DNA of 64,000 nt from CAVVSQ01 sp963848825 (lineage in GTDB: Bacteria > Planctomycetota > Planctomycetia > Gemmatales > Gemmataceae), in NCBI GenBank assembly GCA_963848825.1, contig CAWKFA010000002.1:558001-622000 (forward strand), written 5' to 3'. The notes under the pieces are model-generated. The model did no database searches, was not told the DNA's origin, and worked only from the letters and a program-made list of their open reading frames with translations. The position numbers were made by a program, and so were the translations under genes. This document shows positions 18,295 to 26,434 of this stretch, in pieces (position 1 is the stretch's first letter; each line of letters begins with the position of its first letter).

Positions 18295-19425
18295 CTACGG
18301 CTTCCTTTTCAGCACGTTCATCCGCTTGGTGCGGACATTTTTGGGCATGGGGTGATCGTGCTCGTCCTCGATGTCGCCGATAATCTCTTCGAGAATATCT
18401 TCCAGCGTTAAAAGTCCCAGGATTTTGCCCTCTTCGTTGCGCACCAGGGCCATCGGGCGTTTGGCTTTTTTGAAGAGGCGCAGGCCATTGGCGATTTCCT
18501 CATCGGGCTTCAAGAACAGAGCCGGGTAGATCGCGTCCTCGAGCACCACCACGCCGCGCAAGCTCAACAGGAAGAACAGGTTCTTGGTGTTCACGATGCC
18601 GACGATGTTATCCAGATCGCCGCTGTAAACGGGCATGCGGGTATGGGCGCCGGAGCGGACCGCTTCGAGCACGCGCTCGGAGGGCGCGGTCAATTCCAGG
18701 GAAGCCATCTTTTCGCGCGGCACCATGCAATCGGCGACTTTTTTTTTGGACAGGCGAAACACGTTTTGCACGAGCTCCGCCTGGTCGGGGTCGAGAATGC
18801 CCGCCTCCTCGGTGTCCTCGATGAGCAGCAGCAACTCCTCGACCGAATGGACCAAACCCCCGTGCTTCGCCTGGTAGCCGAAGATCCGCACCAGCAGATT
18901 GCCCGAGCCGGTCAGCAAGAGGGTAAGCGGCCGGGTCACGGTGATGAAGAAGTTCAGCGGCCGGGCGAGCCACAGGGCGATGCGGTCGGGTGCTTGCAAG
19001 GCAATGTTTTTGGGGAGCAGCTCGCCAAGCACGACGTGAAAGAAGGTGACCAGGAAGAAGGCAAGCGCGGCTGCCACCGAATGGCGCGCGATGAGGTCGA
19101 ACGGCGCGGGCAGATCGGCGCTGAGTTTCTGAAAGGACTGGGCCAGGACGCTTTCGGCGACCCAGCCAAGGCCCAGGCTGCTGACGGTGACGCCCAGTTG
19201 CGTGGCGCCGATGGTGCGATTGACGTTTTTGAGGGCGGCAGCGACGGCGCTGGCTCCCTTGACGTGATTGGCGGTCATCTCCTCGACGCGTGTCTTGCGT
19301 ACCGCGATAAGAGCGAATTCCGCGGCCACGAAGAAGGCATTGAAAGCGACGAGGATGGGTATGCTCAAGAGTCCCAGCAGGGTGCCCAGCCAGCCCCAAT
19401 CCCCCTCCGCGAACAAAATCAGCAC
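18295..19425 (-). CDS. DUF21/CBS membrane protein (CNNM/hemolysin-C family)
   Basis: It is 376 residues with a GTG start at 19425. The N-terminal DUF21 membrane domain has about four helices (IPILVAFNAFFVAAEFALIAVRK is the first typical block, with the TRVEEM loop). A pair of CBS domains follows (residues 220-350; MVPREKMASLELTAPSERVL, LVRNEEGKILGLLTLEDILE). The family includes CNNM-type Mg/Co transport proteins. The usual C-terminal CorC/HlyC domain is absent: the protein stops soon after CBS2 with a basic tail (RTKRMNVLKRKP). No frameshift is apparent. It stands apart from the ABC operon by 70 bases. Confidence 0.85.
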   Translation of the reverse strand: MLILFAEGDWGWLGTLLGLLSIPILVAFNAFFVAAEFALIAVRKTRVEEMTANHVKGASAVAAALKNVNRTIGATQLGVTVSSLGLGWVAESVLAQSFQKLSADLPAPFDLIARHSVAAALAFFLVTFFHVVLGELLPKNIALQAPDRIALWLARPLNFFITVTRPLTLLLTGSGNLLVRIFGYQAKHGGLVHSVEELLLLIEDTEEAGILDPDQAELVQNVFRLSKKKVADCMVPREKMASLELTAPSERVLEAVRSGAHTRMPVYSGDLDNIVGIVNTKNLFFLLSLRGVVVLEDAIYPALFLKPDEEIANGLRLFKKAKRPMALVRNEEGKILGLLTLEDILEEIIGDIEDEHDHPMPKNVRTKRMNVLKRKP

Positions 19426-19495
19426 GCCAGTGGCCTCCCTGAAGACGCTTTTCCTCCGTCCCCATTTAGGATAGGTGGCCCGCGCTGGTTGACCA

Positions 19496-20467
19496 TCAGG
19501 TCAGGTCGAGATATTCCTTACGAGCGAACAAAAACATGCCAAGAAGCAACAAACCCACCGTGAGACCAGCAAGCACCGCGAGCGCCGCCGGACCGCTCAT
19601 GGGCAGGTAGATGCCGGGCCGTTCCGGCTGCATCCCCAGGGCGTGCGCCCGGTCGAACATGAGGCAGCGCCCATAGAAACTTATGCTGAGACGCTTGAGA
19701 TGGCCGGGCAGGTTGCCGGCGATGGTCTCGAAGAAAAACGAATAGAGGATGGCGACCACCGGCGCCCGCCGCAAGCAGGCCCCCATCAAATGAAAGAGGG
19801 CGGCAAAGGCGATGGTCGTGCCCAACACCCCCGGCCAATAGACGGCCAGGGCCAGCCGGCCTGGCGCTTTGGCCAACAAACACAGTACCGCGAAGCCGCC
19901 CAGGTTGAGCAGAATGCACCAGGGCAAAATCGCCAGGAATTTCGCCAGGTAAATAGCCGGCCGCGACAGAGGACGGGTCAATACCCACAAGAGGTTTTTG
20001 GCTTCTCGTTCACGGCCCAGCGCCTCCGTGGCGAAGCACAGGCTCCACAAAGGCAGCAAAAACGTGGCGAAGAGCGTGAAGACGATGCCATTGGAAAAAA
20101 CGAAGAAGCCGGAGCCCTCGTGGAGGACCGCGTGGAAAGCTCCCCAAACCATGAAGTTTTCCGCCGCCGCCGCCGGGCCCCAGGGCAAATGAAAGGCCAG
20201 CTCCAGCGTGTTGAGGTGCTGGACATAGGAAGCACCGCTGCGGGGTGGAGAGCGCCATTCCAGCATGCTCCAGCGGCCTTGCCGCTCGATGACATAGACG
20301 AGAAACGACGTGAATGCCAATAACCCCAGGGCAATCCACAAGAGCAAATGGGCGCGGGCCTGCCGCTGCCAGCTGAGCCAGATCAGGTAAAAGAAGGCGC
20401 GCACGGGCGACGACCGCGGCGGAGTTGCGCTGGCCGGCACCGCGGCGAAGGCGAGATTGGCGCTCAA
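19496..20467 (-). CDS. ABC-2 type transporter permease (second cassette)
   Basis: It is 323 residues with six or so hydrophobic segments (HLLLWIALGLLAFTSFLVYV, GIVFTLFATFLLPLWSL, AALAVLAGLTVGLLLLGMFL). The motif EREAKNLLWVLTRPLSRPAIYLAKFLA is typical of ABC-2 permeases next to ATPases in planctomycetes. The start at 20467 overlaps the stop of the ATPase upstream by four bases. It is the last gene of a four-gene operon. The exported substrate is unknown. Confidence 0.85.
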   Translation of the reverse strand: MSANLAFAAVPASATPPRSSPVRAFFYLIWLSWQRQARAHLLLWIALGLLAFTSFLVYVIERQGRWSMLEWRSPPRSGASYVQHLNTLELAFHLPWGPAAAAENFMVWGAFHAVLHEGSGFFVFSNGIVFTLFATFLLPLWSLCFATEALGREREAKNLLWVLTRPLSRPAIYLAKFLAILPWCILLNLGGFAVLCLLAKAPGRLALAVYWPGVLGTTIAFAALFHLMGACLRRAPVVAILYSFFFETIAGNLPGHLKRLSISFYGRCLMFDRAHALGMQPERPGIYLPMSGPAALAVLAGLTVGLLLLGMFLFARKEYLDLT

Positions 20468-21470
20468 CGGCGGCCCCCCAAAAGGTAGCCCAGCACGTCC
20501 TGGGTCGATTCATCGAGCGTTTCGAGGTGATTGATTTCCAGGCCTTCCTCGATCACCAGGTCGGTGAGCTTGCGAAAGAAGCGACGCGGATTGCGTGCCC
20601 GCACGATCAAACCCTCGTCGCCGGCCACGCGGTCGAGGCCCACCACGTCCTCGCACTCCAAAAGCAAGGTCGCCAGGCGGCGATGTTGCTCGCAGCGAAT
20701 GCGGATGGAGAGCGGGTGATCATCAAGCAGATCGCGGATGGTCGTCAGCGTGCCGACCGCCGCGATGCGTCCGGACGCCATGATCGCCACGTGATCTGTC
20801 AATTTTTCCAGCTCATCGAGCTCATGACTGGAGATAAGCAGGCATTTACCCTGTTCGGCCAGCTCCTTGAACAGGTGGATCGATTCGCGCCTGCCAATCG
20901 GATCGATGCCGGAGAGTGGCTCGTCCAGCAGCAGCAGGGGCGGATCGTGCAGCAGCGCCTGCGCCAGCTTGATACGCTGCCGCATGCCCTTGGAATAGCC
21001 GCCGATGGGCCGGTCGGCCCGTTCGTTCATGCCGACCTGGTCAAGAATGGCGCCGGTACGCCGGCGTGCCTCGCTACGTGACAGCCCGCCCAGCCGGCCC
21101 ATGGTTTCCACAAAACGCCGGCCGGACATCTCTTCGTAAAAAATGTCCAGCTCTGGACAGTAGCCAACGTGCAGCTTCGCGGAGGCAGTCCAGGCGTCAT
21201 GCCCCTTGACCAGCACGCGTCCCAGGTCAGGCCGTGTTTGTCCCGCCGCCAGGCGCAACAGCGAACTTTTGCCCGAGCCATTGTGGCCGACCAGCCCGGT
21301 GATGCCAGGCCGTAACTCGAGCGTGACCTGGTTGACGCCGATCACCGGACCATACCATTTGGAGACATGGTCAAAGAGCAGGACCGGCCCGTCCAGCGGC
21401 CGCGCCGCGCCGCGCTGAGCGGCGCGGGGGCTGGCAGCGTGGGTGCCGCGAGACCACGCGCCTCGATCAG
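20464..21470 (-). CDS. ABC transporter ATP-binding protein (second cassette)
   Basis: Walker A GHNGSGKSSLL, signature YSKGMRQRIKLAQALLHDP, Walker B LLLLDEPLSGIDP and the H-loop SSHELDE are all present. The frame is coding upstream of the first ATG-like start at 21345 (LDGPVLLFDHVSKWYGPVIGVN). Near 21405 in a GC-only run it changes frame to LIEARGLAAPTLPAPAPL, which reaches the stop of the upstream permease. The true start is probably near 21470, overlapping that stop, with one frameshift. It drives the permease at 19496-20467. Confidence 0.82.
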
Positions 21471-22435
21471 CGCACGATCTCCACCGCGCGGGTCCGCAGG
21501 TTCAAGTAAATCAGGCATATGACGGCAACTCCAACGAGGACAAGGCTCGCTTCGAGAAAGGCCGGTTGGCCCGGCGGCCCCATGGTGTAAGTCTCGTAAC
21601 CAAGGCAGCGACTGCCCACCACGCACAGGTCGTTCCACAAGTCGATAAGCCGCCAGCGGTCCCCATATTTCAGATCGACCAGCATGCCAGCCAACAGGCG
21701 CACGAACATGAATACCGCTGTCCAGACCATGACGAGCGGCATGGTCCGCCGTAACCAGCTGGCAGCAGTTACCAGCACCAGGCTCAGAAACACCGTCAGC
21801 ACCATCCCATAGGCGAGAATGCCCAGGAGCAGCGGCAAGCCCGCCGGCCCTTTGCCCGTGCCGGACTCCACGAAGAAGTTAGGGTTGGTCAGGTATTCCC
21901 AATCATCAAGGCCATGCTGGGCGAACAGCACCAGCGCCGGCAACGTCGTCAAAAGATTGACGACCACCGCCACGGCCAGGCATTTACCCGCCAGATAATG
22001 CCAGCGCTGGATGGGCTTCGATAAAAAGAAGGCCAGACTGCGATGCGTAAAATCGCCGCCCACCAGCACCGAACCTGCCAGGGTCAGCGTGACCATGACC
22101 ATCGAGCCCTGGTAGATGAAGAAATACATGAACGTATCCTGGCCGCCGTTAAGCACGCGCAGGCCCTGGCGCAAGAGCGGCACGATGCGTTCCGGCTCGG
22201 TCGAGAGCTTGCCGATGCGGATCGGCGTGGCCGGCAGCATCGTTTCCGCCCAGTCAAGCAGATAGGCGCCGAAGAAGAACATGAGAAAGAGTAGCAGGCC
22301 CGCGCCGTAAAGGACCCAAAACATGCGCCGGCGAAACAAAGTTCCAAGTGCGACGCGCGCGATCGGCCAAATGCTCCACACCGGACGGCCAAAGGTACCC
22401 TGCCAGGCGCGATAATGAAGAAGCTGCACACTCAT
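21467..22435 (-). CDS. ABC-2 type transporter permease (first cassette)
   Basis: It is 322 residues and intact. Membrane helices include FWVLYGAGLLLFLMFFFGAYL, MVMVTLTLAGSVLVGGDF and a C-terminal LVLVGVAVICLIYLNL. FTHRSLAFFLSKPIQRWHYLAGK is the usual loop of such permeases. The start at 22435 overlaps the ATPase stop by four bases. The substrate is unknown. Confidence 0.85.
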   Translation of the reverse strand: MSVQLLHYRAWQGTFGRPVWSIWPIARVALGTLFRRRMFWVLYGAGLLLFLMFFFGAYLLDWAETMLPATPIRIGKLSTEPERIVPLLRQGLRVLNGGQDTFMYFFIYQGSMVMVTLTLAGSVLVGGDFTHRSLAFFLSKPIQRWHYLAGKCLAVAVVVNLLTTLPALVLFAQHGLDDWEYLTNPNFFVESGTGKGPAGLPLLLGILAYGMVLTVFLSLVLVTAASWLRRTMPLVMVWTAVFMFVRLLAGMLVDLKYGDRWRLIDLWNDLCVVGSRCLGYETYTMGPPGQPAFLEASLVLVGVAVICLIYLNLRTRAVEIVR

Positions 22436-23349
22436 GCCGATTCCTCAATTACCCGGTGAAAGAGTTCTTCCAGATCTTCGTCGTCGATTTGCAGACCGCG
22501 TATCAAGACGCCCTGGTGCTCGGCGAGGACAAAAAAGGCTCGCGTCGTCCAGCCGGCGGGCACCGCCAGACGCACTTCGCCCCTGCCATTGTCGCCCAGC
22601 AGGGTGGCCCCTTCAAGGCGTAACTCCTCCAGGTAACCGTGCGCTTCTCCCTGAATTTGCAGGCGGTAACGGTCGTGACGGCGCCGGCACAGGTCTTGAA
22701 CCTTGCCCTGGCACAGCACCCGGCCATGGTTCAAAATCACCACCCGATCACACACTCTGTCGATGTCGCCCAGCAAATGGGTAGACAGCAGCAACGATTT
22801 GCCATGATCACGGCCCAAACAGACGAGCAAGTCCAGCATCGCCTCACGCCCGGCCGGGTCCATGCCGCTGGTCGGCTCATCCAGCAACAGCACGGGCGGA
22901 TCATGCACGAGCGCCTGCGCCAGCTTGAGGCGCTGCTTCATGCCGGTGGAATATTCTTCCAGCATGCGATAACGGGCATCGCCCAGGTCGAGACAGGTCA
23001 AGATTTCGTGGGCGCGCCGCCGCGCCTGCTGACGCGGCATGCCGTAAAGCTCGCCCGCCAGGGCAACATAGTCGGCCCCGCACATCCCGGGCAACAAGGC
23101 GTCCGCTTCGGGCATGTAGCCGACGGCCCGACGCAGCGCCATGCCGGCGCCGCGCAGCGAATGCTCCATCACCTTCCCGGTGCCCGATGAGGGCGGCAGC
23201 AAACCCAGCAAGATCTTCAGCAGCGTCGACTTGCCGGCGCCATTGGGTCCAAGGAGACCGATGCGGCCCGGCTCCAGGCGCAGGTTCACGTCCTTGAGCG
23301 CATGCTGCTTGCCGTACCAGCGGTTGATGCCTTGGAGATCGAGGAACAT
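22432..23349 (-). CDS. ABC transporter ATP-binding protein (first cassette)
   Basis: Walker A GPNGAGKSTLLK, signature YSTGMKQRLKLAQALVHDP, Walker B VLLLDEPTSGMDP and H-loop STHLLGDIDR are present. I place the start at ATG 23349 (MFLDLQGINRWYGKQHAL), the conserved beginning of the domain, rather than 16 codons upstream. It is the first gene of the operon ATPase-permease-ATPase-permease in which every junction overlaps by about four bases, which indicates co-translation and probably a hetero-assembled exporter or two related exporters. Confidence 0.87.
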   Translation of the reverse strand: MFLDLQGINRWYGKQHALKDVNLRLEPGRIGLLGPNGAGKSTLLKILLGLLPPSSGTGKVMEHSLRGAGMALRRAVGYMPEADALLPGMCGADYVALAGELYGMPRQQARRRAHEILTCLDLGDARYRMLEEYSTGMKQRLKLAQALVHDPPVLLLDEPTSGMDPAGREAMLDLLVCLGRDHGKSLLLSTHLLGDIDRVCDRVVILNHGRVLCQGKVQDLCRRRHDRYRLQIQGEAHGYLEELRLEGATLLGDNGRGEVRLAVPAGWTTRAFFVLAEHQGVLIRGLQIDDEDLEELFHRVIEESA

Positions 23350-23427
23350 GGGATGTTGCCGCTCGCTGCCGGTGGGGCCGGAAAGGGGTGAAGCCACTTC
23401 TTCGGCTATTTAGGTGCTGTAATCCGC

Positions 23428-23502
23428 TAGCTCCGTTGAAAAAGGGGTCAGACCCCCTTGAATGGTCTGAAGGGGTCTGACCCCTTTTTCAACGGGCTCC
23501 TA
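23428..23502. repeat. Palindromic element, GGGGTCAGACCCC family, copy 3, at the argJ 3' end
   Basis: The arms are 23428-23456 (TAGCTCCGTTGAAAAA then GGGGTCAGACCCC) and 23472-23502 (ending CAACGGGCTCCTA), with a 15-base loop. It is flanked by near-identical direct repeats TAGGTGxTGTAATCxGC at 23411-23427 and 23501-23517. The terminal CTA of the element is the argJ stop codon on the minus strand. Confidence 0.85.
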
Positions 23503-24690
23503 GGTGGTGTAATCGGCGTTGAGCCGTACGTATTCGTAGGTTAGATCGCAGGTATAAAAGGTGCAGCGAGCGCTGCCCAGGGTGAACGCCAGGCGCATCG
23601 TCAGATCGCGATTGTTCTTGATGAACGCGGAGACCACAGCGGCGTCAAAGGGCTGCGGCGTGCCCCGGTCGTAGAGAAGAAAATCTCCCAGGTGGAGCGA
23701 TAGATCGGCCTCCTCGAAGGCGACGCCCGCGTAGCCGGCAGCGGAGACGATGCGGCCCCAGTTCGGATCGCCGCCGAAGATCGCTGTCTTGACCAGGGCG
23801 CTCTCGGCCACGGCCTTGGCGATCTTGTGCGCCTCGGCGACGGTGCGCGTGCCTTCGACGTGGATCGTCACGAGATGATTGGCCCCTTCGGCGTCCGCGG
23901 CGATGGCCCGGGCGAGATCGGCGCAAACCGACGTCGCGGCTTGCCGGAAGCGGCCCAGGTCATCCCCCTGGAGCGGGCGCCCCTGGCCGCTCGCCAGAAA
24001 CAAAAGGGTGTCGTTGGTGCTCGTGTGCCCCTCGACGCTCACGCAGTTGAAAGACGCCGCAGCGGCACCCGGAGCCAGCGCCGCCAGGTCCTGTGGCCGC
24101 ACGCAGGCATCCGTGAGCACAAAGGCCAGCAGGGTCGCCATGTTGGGGCCGATCATTGCGGCTCCCTTGGCAAAGCCGGTCAGGCGCACTTCTTCACCAT
24201 GCAGCGTGAGATGCCGCGTAATAACCTTGATACGCGTGTCGGTGGTCATGATGGCGCGGGCGGCACGTTCGAGCGCCGCGGCGTCGCCTTGCAAATCAGC
24301 CGCCGCCTTGACGATGCCGCTCTCAATAATCGGCATCGGCAGCATGCGCCCGATTACTCCCGTCGAGCAGACCAGGAATTGTTCCGGCCGGCAGCCGACC
24401 GCCGCGGCACTGCTCTCCGCCATGCGCCGCGCGTCCTCCAGCCCACGCTCACCCGTGCAGGCATTGGCGTTGCCGGAGCAGATTACGATCCCGCGGGCAT
24501 CGGGCATGGGCAGGCGCTCACGGCACACCTGCACCGGCGCCGCGCACACGCGATTCTGCGTGAAGACGCCGGCCGCCGCACAGGGCCCGTCACTCGCCAC
24601 CATGGCCATATCCAGGCGCTCTGGGTCAGGCCGCAAACCACTATGAATGCCCGCGTAACGAAATCCGCGGGCCAAATGCCAGTTTTCCAT
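23500..24690 (-). CDS. argJ: Bifunctional ornithine acetyltransferase / N-acetylglutamate synthase
   Basis: It transfers the acetyl group from N-acetylornithine to glutamate in arginine synthesis. The enzyme is made as a proprotein that cleaves itself before the Thr of KGAAMIGPNMATLLAF; this Thr is residue 186 with the start I chose. The ATG at 24690 (MENWHLARGFRYAG) fits the family better than the one 16 codons upstream. Other family blocks are CSGNANACTG, STGVIGR, SVEGHTSTNDT and IFGGDPNWGRI. About 396 residues and intact. Its final codons and stop lie at the border of a palindromic element. Confidence 0.95.
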   Translation of the reverse strand: MENWHLARGFRYAGIHSGLRPDPERLDMAMVASDGPCAAAGVFTQNRVCAAPVQVCRERLPMPDARGIVICSGNANACTGERGLEDARRMAESSAAAVGCRPEQFLVCSTGVIGRMLPMPIIESGIVKAAADLQGDAAALERAARAIMTTDTRIKVITRHLTLHGEEVRLTGFAKGAAMIGPNMATLLAFVLTDACVRPQDLAALAPGAAAASFNCVSVEGHTSTNDTLLFLASGQGRPLQGDDLGRFRQAATSVCADLARAIAADAEGANHLVTIHVEGTRTVAEAHKIAKAVAESALVKTAIFGGDPNWGRIVSAAGYAGVAFEEADLSLHLGDFLLYDRGTPQPFDAAVVSAFIKNNRDLTMRLAFTLGSARCTFYTCDLTYEYVRLNADYTT

Positions 24691-24917
24691 TCCCTTAGTA
24701 TACGCGGCGAACGAAGCGCGGAGGACGGCTTTTTTCATGACCCGAAAATGACGAAGGTGAACAAATTGCTACGCGCGCTATAATCGAAAAAGTCAGCTAG
24801 CATTACCCCGCTCCCGTGGCTTCCGACGCCACGCATGGCGCCATCTGGAGGGGAGGCCCGTCCGCCTATAACTTAGCACTACCACTGGCGGCCTACTTAC
24901 CCACGAGGAAATTCATC

Positions 24918-25910
24918 ATGAAGATTCATCGGCTTGGACGCACCGGGCTCAAGGTTTCGGAAATTTGCCTGGGAACGATGACCTTCGGCCATCAATGCGA
25001 CGAGAAGGCCTCCTTCGCCATCATGAACAAGGCGGCTGAGAAGGGCGTTACGTTTATCGATACGGCCGACGTCTATCCCGTGCCGCCATCGCCCGAAACG
25101 GCCGGACGGACGGAGGAATTCGTCGGTCGCTGGCTAAAGGGCCAGCGCGACCGCTATGTGCTGGCGACCAAGTGCCGCATGCGCGTGGGTCACGAGGCCA
25201 ACGACGAGGGTTTAAGTCGCCGCCACATCATGAAAGCCGTGGAGGACAGCCTGCGCCGCCTGCAGACGGACTATATCGATCTTTACCAGGTTCATAGTCC
25301 CGATCCCGAAACGCCCCTGGAAGAGACCTTGCGGGCCCTGGACGATCTGGTGCGCCAGGGCAAGGTCCGCTACCTGGGCTGCTCCAACTTTCCCGCCTGG
25401 CAAGCCGCCCTGGCACTGGGAATAAGCGGGCTCCATGACTGGTCGCGCTTCGATTGCGTGCAGCCTCGCTATAATCTGCTTTACCGCGAAATTGAAACGG
25501 AGTTGCTGCCACTGTGCCGCGACCAGGGCCTGGGCGTGATCGTCTTCAATCCGCTCGCTGGCGGCTTTTTGACCGGCCGTTATCAATCGCTGGAAACGCC
25601 GCCGCCCGGAACGCGCTTCACGATCGGCAAAACGGGCGATCTCTATCGCGAACGCTATTGGCAGGCCGCCCAGCTAACCGCCGTCAAGGAGCTGCGCCAG
25701 GCGCTGAAACCCGAGCGCTCGCTCGTTCAAGTCGCGGTGGCCTGGGTGCTGGCTCAGCCCGGTATCACATCCGCCATCGTGGGAGCCAGCAAAGCCGAAC
25801 AACTCGACGAAAGCCTCGCGGCCGTGAATATGACCCTCGACCCAGCGGAAAAGGAAGCCTGCAACCTGGCTTGGTTCAGCCTGCCGCGACCCATGACGCC
25901 GCCAAAATGA
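24918..25910 (+). CDS. Aldo/keto reductase
   Basis: It is 330 residues, starting at ATG 24918 behind GAGGAAA. The TIM-barrel AKR tetrad is visible: Asp and Tyr in FIDTADVYP, Lys in LATKC and His in DLYQVHSPDPETPLEE. The C-terminal NADPH-binding part reads SAIVGASKAEQLDESL. KIHRLGRTGLKVSEICLGTMTFG is the usual N-terminus of the family. The substrate is unknown, and it is likely a general NADPH-dependent carbonyl reductase. It stands alone, divergent from argJ. Confidence 0.92.
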   Translation: MKIHRLGRTGLKVSEICLGTMTFGHQCDEKASFAIMNKAAEKGVTFIDTADVYPVPPSPETAGRTEEFVGRWLKGQRDRYVLATKCRMRVGHEANDEGLSRRHIMKAVEDSLRRLQTDYIDLYQVHSPDPETPLEETLRALDDLVRQGKVRYLGCSNFPAWQAALALGISGLHDWSRFDCVQPRYNLLYREIETELLPLCRDQGLGVIVFNPLAGGFLTGRYQSLETPPPGTRFTIGKTGDLYRERYWQAAQLTAVKELRQALKPERSLVQVAVAWVLAQPGITSAIVGASKAEQLDESLAAVNMTLDPAEKEACNLAWFSLPRPMTPPK

Positions 25911-25927
25911 ATCCTTGCACGAACAAT

Positions 25928-26425
25928 GTAGGGTGGGTCAAGCGTGCTCGCGCTGACCCACCGAAATACACCACGACCCTGGTTGTCGGCGCCGACCCAA
26001 CCAGCAATTCAATTAGCGGTGGGTCAGCGCGAGTACGCTTCGACCCACCCTACGGGCTACCGACCGACTCCAAAATGACCGCTGGGTATTAAATCGTTTG
26101 TAGGAATAACTATGTAGGGTGGGTCGAGCGTACTCGCGCTGACCCACCGAAATACACCACGACCCTGGTTGTCGGCGCCGACCCAACCAGCAATTCAATT
26201 AGCGGTGGGTCAGCGCGAGTACGCTTCGACCCACCCTACGGGCTACCGACCGACTCCGAAATGACCGCTGGGTATTAAATCGTTTGTAGGAATAACTATG
26301 TATGGTGGGTCGAGCGTACTCGCGCTGACCCACCGAAATACACCCTGACCCTGGTTGTCGGCGCCGACCCAACCAGCAATTCAATTAGCGGTGGGTCAGC
26401 GCGAGTACGCTTCGACCCACCCTAC
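25928..26425. repeat. Three tandem copies of a 186-base unit with 126-base palindromic core
   Basis: The cores lie at 25928-26053, 26114-26239 and 26300-26425. Each runs from GTAGGGTGGGTC to GACCCACCCTAC with long inverted arms (CGCTGACCCACCG against CGGTGGGTCAGCG). The spacers of about 60 bases are also repeated (CCGACCGACTCC, AAATCGTTTGTAGGAATAAC). The copies differ by only a few bases. No real gene; the identical short frames in the two repeats are by-products. This fills the gap between the aldo/keto reductase and the HEAT genes. Confidence 0.92.
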
Positions 26426-26434
26426 GGGAACGCA

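Noticed and set aside
18643..19563. 306-codon plus-strand frame opposite the DUF21 gene
   Set aside because: Antisense shadow of a well-supported gene with membrane helices and CBS motifs.
26013..26384. Two identical 61-codon frames
   Set aside because: They lie wholly in the tandem repeats and are by-products of the repeat unit.
25928..26425. CRISPR array
   Set aside because: Units are 186 bases with long internal palindromes and repeated spacers; no cas genes are present.
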